From Cytophagaceae bacterium (lineage in GTDB: Bacteria > Bacteroidota > Bacteroidia > Cytophagales > Spirosomataceae): a stretch of DNA of 64,000 nt. The stretch lies in contig JAGOAA010000002.1 of NCBI GenBank assembly GCA_017984215.1, positions 98,530-162,529 on the forward strand, given 5' to 3'. The first letter of the stretch is position 1. Each line of letters begins with the position of its first letter. Positions 8,239-16,577 of this stretch are shown piece by piece. The translations under genes and the position numbers were made by a program. The notes under the pieces were generated by a model. The model had not been told where the DNA came from, searched no databases, and worked only from the letters and a program-made list of their open reading frames with translations.

Positions 8239-10869
8239 TTGGCCAAAAAAACACCCGACGGGCAAGAGCCTTTGAAAAAAGGAGAAACCCCACTTTCTAG
8301 ACAATTTAATCAAATTAAAGCCAAGTATCCAGGTGCAATTTTGCTATTCCGGGTAGGGGACTTTTATGAGACGTTTGGTGAGGATGCGGTGAAGGCTTCC
8401 AAGATTTTAGGGATTACGCTGACGCGTCGGAATAATGGTAATGCCGACGATCATTTAGCCGGATTTCCCCACCATTCCTTGGATACTTATTTACCCAAAT
8501 TGGTTCGTGCCGGCCAGCGCGTTGCGATTTGTGACCAATTGGAAAATCCAGCGGAGGCGAAAGGAATTGTCAAAAGAGGCGTGACGGAATTAGTAACCCC
8601 AGGGGTTTCGTTTAATGATCAAGTGCTTGATAATAAGCGCAATAACTACGTTGCTTCGATTAGCTACCAAGAAAAAGACGCGCAATTTGGCGTGGCCTTT
8701 TTGGATATTTCGACGGGTGAATTCATGTGCTCACAAGGGCCTTTGGCCTATGTGCAAAAACTGATTCAAAGTTTCATGCCGGCGGAGATTTTATTTCCCA
8801 AAAAATACCGGTCCATCTACCAGGAGCATTTTGGTGATCAGTACCATTCGTTCTCAATGGAGGAATGGATTTTTTCCTACGAGTTTACGTATCCCTTGTT
8901 AACGGAGCATTTTAAGACCAAAAACCTGAAAGGGTTTGGCATCGAAACGATGCCTTTGGGTATCATCGCTGCGGGTGTTATTTTGCACTATCTCGCGGAA
9001 ACGGAACACAAACAAGTGGGTCACATCGCCACGATTCAGCGGATTGAGGAAGATAAATTCGTTTGGTTGGATCGGTTTACCATTCGCAACCTTGAATTGG
9101 TTTATTCGGTTCAGGAAGGTGGCGTTCCCTTGATTGATTTGATGGACCAAACGATGACGCCCATGGGTGCGCGTTTGTTGCGCAAATGGATGGTTTTGCC
9201 GCTGAAAGAGTTAGCTGCGATTCAAGAACGTCAGGCTGGTGTAGCAGGTCTTTTGGAGCTTGATGAGACGATGGATGTGCTCATTTCGTTGCTGAAGCCC
9301 ATTGGTGATTTGGAACGTTTAATTTCCAAAGTAGCTGCGGGCCGAATTAATCCCCGGGAATTGGTGCAGTTGAAACGTGCGCTCCAACAAGTTCCTGCGA
9401 TCAAGGAATTATTAGCCACACACCCCGCGCCGATCCTGCAAAAATGGGCGGATCAATTGAACCCCTGCTTGCATTTGGTTCAAAAGATTGAGTCCGCTTT
9501 ACGTGACGATGCGCCGATGCTCGTGCATCAGGGTGGAATCATCAAAACAGGCTATTTAGCTGAGTTAGACGAGTTACATCAATTGTCAACAAACGGCAAG
9601 GATTACCTGGCTGCGATGCAGAAACGTGAGATCGAACGCACGGGGATTACATCCCTAAAAGTGGCGTATAATAAGGTTTTTGGCTATTATTTGGAGGTGA
9701 CGAATGCGCACAAAGACCGTGTTCCGCCTGAGTGGATTCGCAAGCAGACGCTCGTGAATGCTGAGCGTTACATCACGGAGGAATTAAAGGGATACGAGGA
9801 GAAGATTTTAAGTGCAGAGGATAAAATATCCACGATTGAATTTGGGATTTTTCAGGAATTGGTTCGTGAATCGTTGGAGTATTTGGAGCTCATTCAATTG
9901 AATGCCCTGGGCATCGCGACGCTGGATGTGTTGACGAGTTTTGCGCAAGTTGCCAAACGCAATCAATATGTCCAACCGACCTTGCATACGGGTGATTCCA
10001 TCCAGATTGAGGCGGGTCGACACCCTGTGATTGAACAACAATTGCCATTGGGCGAAGTATATGTGCCGAATGATGTGTATTTAGATAACGAGACCCAACA
10101 AATCATCATGATTACGGGGCCCAATATGGCGGGTAAATCGGCGCTTTTGCGTCAGACGGCTTTGATCGTTTTGATGGCTCAAATGGGTTCTTTCGTGCCG
10201 GCGACTTCGGCATCGATCGGATTAGTAGATAAAGTTTTCACCCGAGTAGGGGCGTCAGATAACCTTTCCAAAGGTGAGTCGACCTTCATGGTCGAGATGA
10301 CCGAAACCGCCGCGATTTTAAATAATTTATCGAATAACTCGCTGGTATTATTGGACGAGATCGGTCGGGGAACGTCGACTTACGACGGTGTTTCCATGGC
10401 TTGGGCAATTGCGGAGCATTTGCACAATCATCCGAAATGTCGGGCCAAAACCTTGTTTGCCACCCACTACCATGAATTGAATGAATTGACGGAAGACTTT
10501 CCGCGGATCAAGAATTTCCACGTTTCCGTGAAGGAAGTGGGGAATAAGATCATTTTCTTGCGGAAATTAGTTCCAGGTGGTTCGGCACATAGTTTTGGTA
10601 TTCACGTGGCTCAAATGGCCGGTATGCCGACCTCTTTGGTTTTACGCGCGCATGAAATTTTACAGAATCTAGAGAAAGACCACGTGTTGGAAGACAATGT
10701 CGAGAAGCTCAAAGACATGCCGAAAAACAATTACCAGTTGAATCTATTCGGTGCTGAAATACCGGAAGGCTTGAAGAAAATCGAGGAGCAATTAGGTTCG
10801 TTGGATGTGAATACGCTTTCGCCGATTGAGGCATTGTTGAAGTTGAATGAGCTGAAGCGGTTATTGTAG
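8239..10869 (+). CDS. mutS: DNA mismatch repair protein MutS
   Basis: Recognises mismatches and starts repair with MutL. About 876 residues, normal length. Domains in order: mismatch-binding domain I with the GDFYETFGEDA Phe-X-Glu wedge (near residue 45), connector, lever/clamp, then the ATPase with Walker A GPNMAGKSALLRQ, STFMVEM, Walker B LVLLDEIGRGTSTYDG and FATHYHEL, and a C-terminal dimerisation tail. There is no in-frame ATG upstream; TTG 8239 (MAKKTPDGQEP) or TTG 8215 must start it, and the -7 box favours 8239. The stop codon begins a repeat; the last codons are duplicated 41 bp downstream. Confidence 0.96.
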   Translation: MAKKTPDGQEPLKKGETPLSRQFNQIKAKYPGAILLFRVGDFYETFGEDAVKASKILGITLTRRNNGNADDHLAGFPHHSLDTYLPKLVRAGQRVAICDQLENPAEAKGIVKRGVTELVTPGVSFNDQVLDNKRNNYVASISYQEKDAQFGVAFLDISTGEFMCSQGPLAYVQKLIQSFMPAEILFPKKYRSIYQEHFGDQYHSFSMEEWIFSYEFTYPLLTEHFKTKNLKGFGIETMPLGIIAAGVILHYLAETEHKQVGHIATIQRIEEDKFVWLDRFTIRNLELVYSVQEGGVPLIDLMDQTMTPMGARLLRKWMVLPLKELAAIQERQAGVAGLLELDETMDVLISLLKPIGDLERLISKVAAGRINPRELVQLKRALQQVPAIKELLATHPAPILQKWADQLNPCLHLVQKIESALRDDAPMLVHQGGIIKTGYLAELDELHQLSTNGKDYLAAMQKREIERTGITSLKVAYNKVFGYYLEVTNAHKDRVPPEWIRKQTLVNAERYITEELKGYEEKILSAEDKISTIEFGIFQELVRESLEYLELIQLNALGIATLDVLTSFAQVAKRNQYVQPTLHTGDSIQIEAGRHPVIEQQLPLGEVYVPNDVYLDNETQQIIMITGPNMAGKSALLRQTALIVLMAQMGSFVPATSASIGLVDKVFTRVGASDNLSKGESTFMVEMTETAAILNNLSNNSLVLLDEIGRGTSTYDGVSMAWAIAEHLHNHPKCRAKTLFATHYHELNELTEDFPRIKNFHVSVKEVGNKIIFLRKLVPGGSAHSFGIHVAQMAGMPTSLVLRAHEILQNLEKDHVLEDNVEKLKDMPKNNYQLNLFGAEIPEGLKKIEEQLGSLDVNTLSPIEALLKLNELKRLL

Positions 10870-10964
10870 AGACGCGATACCTCGCGTCTTTTTTCAAATG
10901 GTTATTGTAGAGACGCGATACTCCGCGTCTAAAACAAAAAAGACGCGAAGTATCGCGTCTCTAC
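10859..10964. repeat. Three copies of the AGACGCGA palindrome after mutS, terminator-like
   Basis: The unit AGACGCGA-N4-TCGCGTCT occurs at 10870-10889 (followed by a T-tract, a classic intrinsic terminator for mutS), at 10911-10930, and inverted at 10945-10964/10941. Copies 2 and 3 together can form a stem of about 24 bp around an A-rich loop (931-940 of this block). A 22-bp direct repeat starting GGTTATTGTAG (10859 and 10900) includes the last mutS codons. The block separates convergent mutS and nadK and can serve both. Confidence 0.75.
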
Positions 10965-10983
10965 ATTTTATTTTCCGCAGGAA

Positions 10984-11868
10984 TTAATTGCGCACATCCA
11001 ATCCCCAATTCAATTTATTCCTCAACGTCTGTAAGAAATCATCTCCAGGAATCTTAACGATTTTGGCATTAAAAGGTGCTTTTTGGACTTCAATCGTAAA
11101 CTTGCTATCGATTACACGAGAACGGGAATCGATGGAGATTAGGAAATTTTGGCTCCGACTGCTTACTTCAAATTTCAATTTGGCATCGCTGGAAACCACT
11201 AACGGTCGCACATTTAGGTTGTGCGGACTCATGGGTGCAATGATGAGAATATCAGAACTTGGCATGACCAAGGGGCCGCCTACCGATAGCGAATAACCCG
11301 TGGACCCTGTGGCCGTCGAAACAATCAATCCATCAGCCCAATACGTATTCAAATAATTTCCATCCACATAGGCCTTGATAACTATCATGGAGGACGTATC
11401 TGTCTTCATGATTCCTACCTCATTTAAGCCAAATTGCTTGCCATCGAATAAGTCGATTTCCGAATGAACAGCTACGAGCGTACGATCCTCAATCCGGTAA
11501 TTTCCCGCGATTAATTGGTCCACAGCCGCACTAACATCTTGTGGCGATAAAGTCGCTAAGAAACCCAAACGACCGGTATTAATCCCCAAAATGGGCAATT
11601 CTTTGTTGCCAATGTGCGTCAAGGTTTCCAATAACGTTCCATCGCCACCGATACTCCAAGCCATTTGAACGTGCTCAGGAGTTCCTGCATTTTCTTCGTA
11701 GGATTCGATGTTTTCAACCGCAAAATCATGTTCCTTCAGGTGATTCTTAAAGTAGGCTGAGAGTACGATTTCGCAAGGCTTTTCGCACAAGATATCCCAT
11801 AGTTTTTCCATCAACGGCCGATTCTCAGCTGTGAAAGATTTTCCATGAATAGCGATGCGTAAAGACAC
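10984..11868 (-). CDS. nadK: NAD kinase
   Basis: Phosphorylates NAD to NADP in the cytoplasm. 294 residues, family-typical. Signatures are GGDGTLLETLTH (the diphosphate-binding GGDGT near residue 75), GRLGFLATL, LNEVGIM (the NE-G motif), and STATGSTGYSLSVGGPLV with the conserved TGSTGY. The gene starts 3 nt after the CBS gene stop, so the CBS protein and nadK are co-transcribed, a pairing often seen in Bacteroidota. Confidence 0.96.
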   Translation of the reverse strand: MSLRIAIHGKSFTAENRPLMEKLWDILCEKPCEIVLSAYFKNHLKEHDFAVENIESYEENAGTPEHVQMAWSIGGDGTLLETLTHIGNKELPILGINTGRLGFLATLSPQDVSAAVDQLIAGNYRIEDRTLVAVHSEIDLFDGKQFGLNEVGIMKTDTSSMIVIKAYVDGNYLNTYWADGLIVSTATGSTGYSLSVGGPLVMPSSDILIIAPMSPHNLNVRPLVVSSDAKLKFEVSSRSQNFLISIDSRSRVIDSKFTIEVQKAPFNAKIVKIPGDDFLQTLRNKLNWGLDVRN

Positions 11869-11871
11869 TAA

Positions 11872-12540
11872 TTAAGGGTTTAAATATTTTAATAGAAGGT
11901 CAAAGCGAGCCGTGTCAACGGTTTCGTTTTTGCCAAAATGAAATGCTTTTTCGATATGTATGCTATGGCGCTCCAAACTTTGGATGATCGCAGCAAATTG
12001 ATCCGTTTGGACTTGAATCACTAGTTCCGGTAGACCCATCGCATCCTTCGGATTTTGAATCAAGAATGAGCGGGTTATCAAGCCATTATTCTCCTCAATC
12101 AGTCGGGCGATTAGACTAAATGAATCTCGCTGGCTATGAAAAGGAATGTACATGATTCCGCCTTGCGATGAGTTGAATCCGTTGTTAATCAGGAGTTTAG
12201 CTACTTCTGCTGATGTTAGGTATCCCAAGTATTTTCCGTCTTCGTCTGTGACAGGCAATAGTGAAAATCCACTCGACTCAAACCAAGGTAAACTCGCCAG
12301 AACGTCTTCTTCAGACTCTAGGCTGTAATGTGCTAAATCCGTTAATAATTGGCTGATTTTTCCATCCGGATGGGGGCATTGCATGAGAAGCCGCTCGGTA
12401 ATATTTCCCACAAGTTTTTTCCCGTCTAAAACCGCCAAATTTGTTTGCTTGGATTGGTGTAAGACTTTCAGACCTTTTTGGATAGAATCCTGCAAGGAGA
12501 GGGTGGGAAAATCGTAGGAAAGGTAGGTGAGGGCCAACAT
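11872..12540 (-). CDS. CBS-domain protein with C-terminal ACT-like region
   Basis: A 222-residue cytoplasmic protein with two CBS motifs (about residues 5-60: SKQTNLAVLDGKKLVGNIT; and 70-120: FSLLPVTDEDGKYLGYLTS), which usually bind adenine nucleotides. It is followed by SFSLIARLIEENNGLITRSF and an ACT-like beta-alpha segment, as in AcuB-like proteins. It lies between an alpha/beta hydrolase gene (1-nt gap) and nadK (3-nt gap). A nucleotide- or NAD-sensing role linked to nadK is plausible but only inferred. Confidence 0.82.
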   Translation of the reverse strand: MLALTYLSYDFPTLSLQDSIQKGLKVLHQSKQTNLAVLDGKKLVGNITERLLMQCPHPDGKISQLLTDLAHYSLESEEDVLASLPWFESSGFSLLPVTDEDGKYLGYLTSAEVAKLLINNGFNSSQGGIMYIPFHSQRDSFSLIARLIEENNGLITRSFLIQNPKDAMGLPELVIQVQTDQFAAIIQSLERHSIHIEKAFHFGKNETVDTARFDLLLKYLNP

Positions 12541-12541
12541 C

Positions 12542-13303
12542 CTATAAGGGGTTTTTATCGAGCCAATTTTGTAAAATCACGTTGAATTCTTCAGGTCTTT
12601 CCATCATGGGTGCATGGCAACAGCGGTCGATGAATTGTAGTTCTGATCCAGCGATCAGTGCGTTAAATTCGTGTCCCACATGTGGTGGCGTAATGGTGTC
12701 ATTTAAGCCCCAAATCAACAATGTGGGCTTGTGAATGCGAACAATATCTTTCGCCATATTGTTCCGTTGAGCTGATTTTGCTATGGCAATAATCCGCATC
12801 ACTTTCGGAATGCTATTGGTGATTTCAAATACTTCATCAACCAATTCCTTGCTGGCTGTTTTCGGATCGTAAAACGTATATTCTACACGTTCCTTAATGT
12901 ATTCGTAATTGCCTCGTTTGGGGTACGAACCTCCCATGGAATTTTCGAATAAACCGGACGATCCCGTTAGAATTAATCGTTGAATTTTTTCAGGGTATTT
13001 CAGCGTATAAATTAAGGCAACATGGCCGCCTAGGGAATTACCAATTACGCTGAATTTGTCAAGTTTTTTAAAGTCTACAAAACCTTCAATGAAGGTTGTT
13101 AAGCCCTCACAACCTGCCTCTTTGATCGGCATATCGTGAATGGGCATTAATGGGATAATGACGCGGTATTTTTTCGAAAAGTGATTGATAACCCCCTGCC
13201 AATTGCTCAATGCACCAAACAAACCATGTAAAAGTAACAGGATTTCACCTTGGCCTTCATCGATGTAATGGTAATTGTTCTCCTCCTTAATCGTATAATT
13301 CAT
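12542..13303 (-). CDS. Alpha/beta hydrolase
   Basis: About 253 residues. It has the oxyanion segment LLLHGLFGALSNW, the nucleophile elbow VIGNSLGGHVAL (Ser about residue 90), the acid in LLIWGLNDTITP and the catalytic His in DRCCHAPMMERP. It resembles small carboxylesterases or C-C bond hydrolases of aromatic pathways, but no pathway genes are adjacent and the substrate is unknown. I chose ATG 13303 (MNYTIKEENN). The upstream ATG 13357 would precede a minus-strand -7-like box TACTTTG at 13332-13326, so the longer form would start upstream of its own promoter. Confidence 0.82.
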   Translation of the reverse strand: MNYTIKEENNYHYIDEGQGEILLLLHGLFGALSNWQGVINHFSKKYRVIIPLMPIHDMPIKEAGCEGLTTFIEGFVDFKKLDKFSVIGNSLGGHVALIYTLKYPEKIQRLILTGSSGLFENSMGGSYPKRGNYEYIKERVEYTFYDPKTASKELVDEVFEITNSIPKVMRIIAIAKSAQRNNMAKDIVRIHKPTLLIWGLNDTITPPHVGHEFNALIAGSELQFIDRCCHAPMMERPEEFNVILQNWLDKNPL

Positions 13304-13390
13304 TCCGTGGGGACTATTTAATTTGCAAAGTAATGAAAAAGCATTCAAACTTTTCATCCTTTTTTTAGTTTGTTAGATATTAAACTCGTT

Positions 13391-14584
13391 ATGAAGCCAA
13401 TTGTTATTATTGGGGCCGGAATTGCTGGATTGCAAGCTGCCTCGCATTTACATCGCCAAAATGTTCCTTTTGTATTGTTGGAACAAGCCGACCGTGCAGG
13501 TGGTCGCGTTCAGTCTGATCAGGTGGATGGTTTTATACTGGATCATGGCTTTCAAGTTTTACAAACCAACTATCCCGCTGTACAACGCTCCTTTGATTTG
13601 TCGGCCTTGCATTTGCAAGCATTCGATTCGGGTTCAAAATTGTGGTTGGGTGGCCAATGGACCTCCTTTTTAAATCCACTTCGTGCGGGCTTAGGCATGC
13701 TGAAATTAGTCCCTCATGTGATTTCATTCAGGGATTTGTTTTTACTGGCTCGGCTGTGGTTCAACTTGCAAGGGTCAACAAATGAACTTATTCAATCGGG
13801 CGAAAGCACTGCAGATATGTTGGGCAGATGGGGCTTTTCAGATACATTTCAAACCAAGTTTATTCGGCCATTTTTTCGGGGAATATTTTTAGACCAACAT
13901 CTCCAACAGCCAGCGTCCTTGTTTTTCTTTTACATGCGGCAGTTTTTGGAGGGCCAAGCAGCATTGCCTGCCAAAGGAATGGGGGAGATGGCAAATCAGC
14001 TGTTGGAAAGTTTACCTGCCGACTCTATTCGTTTTGGGGCTGAGGTTGTTGACTTATCTGAGCGCCATGTGAAACTCAAAGGCGGTGAATCCTTGGAATT
14101 TGAGCGTTTAATTATTGCTTTGGATCCCTATTCGGCAGCTAAACTCCTTCATGTGGATTTACAGAATTCCGTTCATTTGGGTTCAAAGACTTTCTATTTT
14201 TCATCGCCGGTCCGTGAAGTAACAGATAAATTGTTGCACCTGATTCCAGGCGAATCAAAATTGTTACACTTTTGTTTTCTTTCGCATGTAGCGCCAAATT
14301 ATGCACCGAAAGGTAAAGACTTAATTCAGGTGACAAGCTTAGACTTAAGTCTTGAGGCAGAGGAAGCACTGAGTTTGTTGGCCAGCTATGAGGATGTGAA
14401 AGGAATGAAGCTGTTGAAAGCTTTTATTATTCCAAGGTCCTTGGCGAAAGTAGGCTCATTTGAATCGCTCAAACATGCCGCGGATGCTCGTGGATTCATT
14501 CTAGCAGGGGATTATTGCGAAATGCCTTCCTTGCAAGGGGCTTTGGTGTCGGGTGAGAAAGCAGCTGTTCTTAGTCTTATTTAA
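13391..14584 (+). CDS. FAD-dependent amine-oxidase-like oxidoreductase
   Basis: A 397-residue flavoprotein with the dinucleotide-binding motif IVIIGAGIAGLQAASHL, then LLEQADRAGGRVQSD (the GG motif of the amine oxidase/protoporphyrinogen oxidase/phytoene desaturase superfamily), and a C-terminal FAD segment GFILAGDYCEMPSLQGALVSG. No signal peptide is seen. The exact substrate is unknown; bacterial relatives are annotated simply as NAD(P)/FAD-dependent oxidoreductases. The start is ATG 13391; the reading frame extends to a TTG at 13370 inside the probable promoter (TAGTTTG, 13367-13373). Confidence 0.85.
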   Translation: MKPIVIIGAGIAGLQAASHLHRQNVPFVLLEQADRAGGRVQSDQVDGFILDHGFQVLQTNYPAVQRSFDLSALHLQAFDSGSKLWLGGQWTSFLNPLRAGLGMLKLVPHVISFRDLFLLARLWFNLQGSTNELIQSGESTADMLGRWGFSDTFQTKFIRPFFRGIFLDQHLQQPASLFFFYMRQFLEGQAALPAKGMGEMANQLLESLPADSIRFGAEVVDLSERHVKLKGGESLEFERLIIALDPYSAAKLLHVDLQNSVHLGSKTFYFSSPVREVTDKLLHLIPGESKLLHFCFLSHVAPNYAPKGKDLIQVTSLDLSLEAEEALSLLASYEDVKGMKLLKAFIIPRSLAKVGSFESLKHAADARGFILAGDYCEMPSLQGALVSGEKAAVLSLI

Positions 14585-14627
14585 CTGATTTTCATCAGGG
14601 TTTTTTAGGGATAAAGCCGTATATTTG
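14585..14627 (+). promoter_or_regulatory. Crp/Fnr-like site and -7 box of the haloperoxidase-globin operon
   Basis: A perfect inverted repeat CTGAT-TTTC-ATCAG (14585-14598) resembles Crp/Fnr-family sites (TTGAT-N4-ATCAA). A perfect -7 box TATATTTG lies at 14620-14627, and no -33 TTTG is seen. If transcription starts 5-6 nt after the box, the repeat is centred near -41.5, the class II activator position. The hairpin plus T-run could alternatively terminate the upstream FAD oxidoreductase gene. Confidence 0.5.
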
Positions 14628-14645
14628 TCCCGTAAATTGACCCTT

Positions 14646-15965
14646 ATGAAAAAAATATTCGTCCTGTTGGCGCTAGTAATTGTCGCTGCATCGTGTAAGA
14701 AATCAAATCCTGATTTCCAGAAAGAGGCATCAAATCCTCGTTTTTTAGAGCGCGCACAAAACATGTTGACGGAAAGTATTATTCACGATATTTTCGCTCC
14801 CCCTGTGTCTTCGCGTATTTACATGTATTCGAGTGTGGCGGGTTACGAAGCTGCGATTTTAGGAGATCCTAAATTTAAATCTTTGGTGGGTCAATTAAAC
14901 GGATTTGAGTCTGTGGCGAAACCTGAGCCAGGATTGGAATATTGTTTTCCTTTAGCATCTACGCGCGCGTTTTTATCGGTGGGCAAGAAATTGACGTTTG
15001 CACAGGAATTATACGTTGAATTTGATAAGCAAATCGAAGAAGATTTTCGCAAGACAGGTATGCCAGATGATGTATATGAGCGTTCGGTTGCATTAGGTGA
15101 TTCTATTGCGGCTTCCGTGATGCGTTGGGCTGCCAAAGATAATTACAAGCAAACACGTGGTTTCCGATTCACGGTGACCAATTTACCAGGAACTTGGACG
15201 CCAACGCCTCCCGCATACATGGACGCCGTGGAACCTTATTGGAATAAAGTGCGCCCTGTGATGTTGGATTCTGCTAGTCAATTCCGTGCCCCAGCGCCAT
15301 CTAAATTTGATTTGACAAAAGGAAGTCCCTATTACAAAGAGGTGATGGATTCATACGAAACTGTGAAGAATTTGACGAATGACCAACGCGATATTGCGAA
15401 TTTCTGGGATTGTAATCCATTTAAAATGAACATCACGGGTCATGCAATGTTTGCAACAAAGAAAATGTCTCCGGGTGGTCACTGGTTGGGGATTGTTGCC
15501 CAAATCTCCCGCCAATACAAGAAAAGTTATGCAGAAACTGCGGAAGCCTTGGCTTTAACATCCATTGCCATTTTCGATGGATTTATCTCATGTTGGGATG
15601 AAAAATATCGTTCGATTCGTATTCGTCCAGAAACGGTTATAAATGCATCGATTGATAAGACATGGATTCCTGTTTTGCAGACGCCTCCTTTCCCAGAATA
15701 TACCTCAGGTCACAGTACGATTTCACGTGCTGCGGCTGAAGTATTAACGAAGGTTTATGGGGACAATGTTGCCTTTAATGACTCGACGGAGGTGCCTTAT
15801 GGTTTACCTCCTCGTAAGTTTACCTCGTTTATTCAGGCATCAGACGAAGCGTCTATTAGCCGTTTATACGGAGGTATTCATTTCCGCCCAGCCTTGGATG
15901 AAGGTGCTAAGCAAGGTTCGAAAGTTGGCCAATATTTATTGTCAACCGTCAAAACACGCAAATAA
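14646..15965 (+). CDS. Vanadium-dependent haloperoxidase-like lipoprotein (PAP2 superfamily)
   Basis: A 439-residue lipoprotein (leader LALVIVAASC, Cys about residue 17) with the vanadate/phosphate-binding triad of vanadium haloperoxidases and PAP2 acid phosphatases: KYRSIRIRP (K-x6-RP), PEYTSGHS (SGH with general-acid His) and SRLYGGIHFRP (SR-x5-H). Known enzymes oxidise halides with H2O2 or, in related members, hydrolyse phosphate esters; the motif cannot separate these. Length and spacing fit the bacterial haloperoxidase-like clade. The ATG at 14646 follows a good promoter. Its stop overlaps the truncated-haemoglobin start (TAATG), a tight two-gene operon. Confidence 0.87.
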   Translation: MKKIFVLLALVIVAASCKKSNPDFQKEASNPRFLERAQNMLTESIIHDIFAPPVSSRIYMYSSVAGYEAAILGDPKFKSLVGQLNGFESVAKPEPGLEYCFPLASTRAFLSVGKKLTFAQELYVEFDKQIEEDFRKTGMPDDVYERSVALGDSIAASVMRWAAKDNYKQTRGFRFTVTNLPGTWTPTPPAYMDAVEPYWNKVRPVMLDSASQFRAPAPSKFDLTKGSPYYKEVMDSYETVKNLTNDQRDIANFWDCNPFKMNITGHAMFATKKMSPGGHWLGIVAQISRQYKKSYAETAEALALTSIAIFDGFISCWDEKYRSIRIRPETVINASIDKTWIPVLQTPPFPEYTSGHSTISRAAAEVLTKVYGDNVAFNDSTEVPYGLPPRKFTSFIQASDEASISRLYGGIHFRPALDEGAKQGSKVGQYLLSTVKTRK

Positions 15966-16345
15966 TGCATGATATAGCCTCCCGAGATGATATCAAGGTT
16001 TTTGTAGACGCCTTTTACGGGGGGATGAAATCGGATGATTTGGTGGGGCATATTTTCTTAGACGTGATGCAGGTGGATTGGTCCCATCATTTGCCCAAAA
16101 TGTATGATTTTTGGGAAATGTTATTGTTGGACGGTTCCCATTATAAAGGTGCCCCGATGCGTCCTCACATGGAGGTAAACCAAAAAGAGCCCTTGACGAT
16201 GGCGCATTTTGACCGTTGGTTCGAATTGTTTTCAGCCACTTTAGATGCAAATTTTGCAGGTCCCAAAACGGAGGAAGCAAAGACAAAAGCTTGGAATATC
16301 GCGCAGACTTGGGCTTATAAGTTTAAGCTCATTAATGAGCAGTAG
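15965..16345 (+). CDS. Group III truncated haemoglobin
   Basis: A 126-residue globin beginning DIASRDDIKVFVDAFYGGM, with YKGAPMRPHM and MAHFDRWFELFSATLD, which contains the proximal His and the following Trp typical of TrHb group III. Such globins bind O2 or NO and are linked to microaerobic or nitrosative conditions. It is a cytoplasmic protein without signal. The start codon shares TAATG with the haloperoxidase-like gene, so translation is coupled. The candidate Crp/Fnr-like site upstream of the operon is consistent with oxygen or NO control (inference). Confidence 0.9.
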   Translation: MHDIASRDDIKVFVDAFYGGMKSDDLVGHIFLDVMQVDWSHHLPKMYDFWEMLLLDGSHYKGAPMRPHMEVNQKEPLTMAHFDRWFELFSATLDANFAGPKTEEAKTKAWNIAQTWAYKFKLINEQ

Positions 16346-16577
16346 ATATTAGACGTTAGACTTGAATTCATTTGTAGAGACGCGATACTTCGCGTCTTTT
16401 TTGTTGGTTTGAAGAGACGCGATACTTCCTTCGCGTCTGCTAGACATTAGACGTTGGACTTTGGACGCTGGTGCTATTTTAAAAAGACGCGAAGTATCGC
16501 GTCTCTACAAAATTCCCCCGCATCCAACGCCCACCGTCCACCGTCCACCGTCTAACGTCCAAAGTCTAATGTCTAAT
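16346..16577. repeat. Heptad array nested with AGACGCGA palindromes at a convergent junction
   Basis: Between the globin and the convergent membrane-protein gene. Left heptads TTAGACG/TTAGACT run from the globin stop (16346-16364) and again as CTAGACA, TTAGACG, TTGGACT, TTGGACG (16440-16467). The right arm (about 16521-16580) is the inverse: CCACCGT three times, then CTAACGT, CCAAAGT, CTAATGT, CTAATCT, reaching into the opposite stop codon. Inside lie palindromes AGACGCGA-N4-TCGCGTCT at 16378-16397 (with T-tract), a variant with an 8-nt loop at 16415-16438, and an inverted copy at 16485-16504. Probable bidirectional terminator. Confidence 0.75.
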
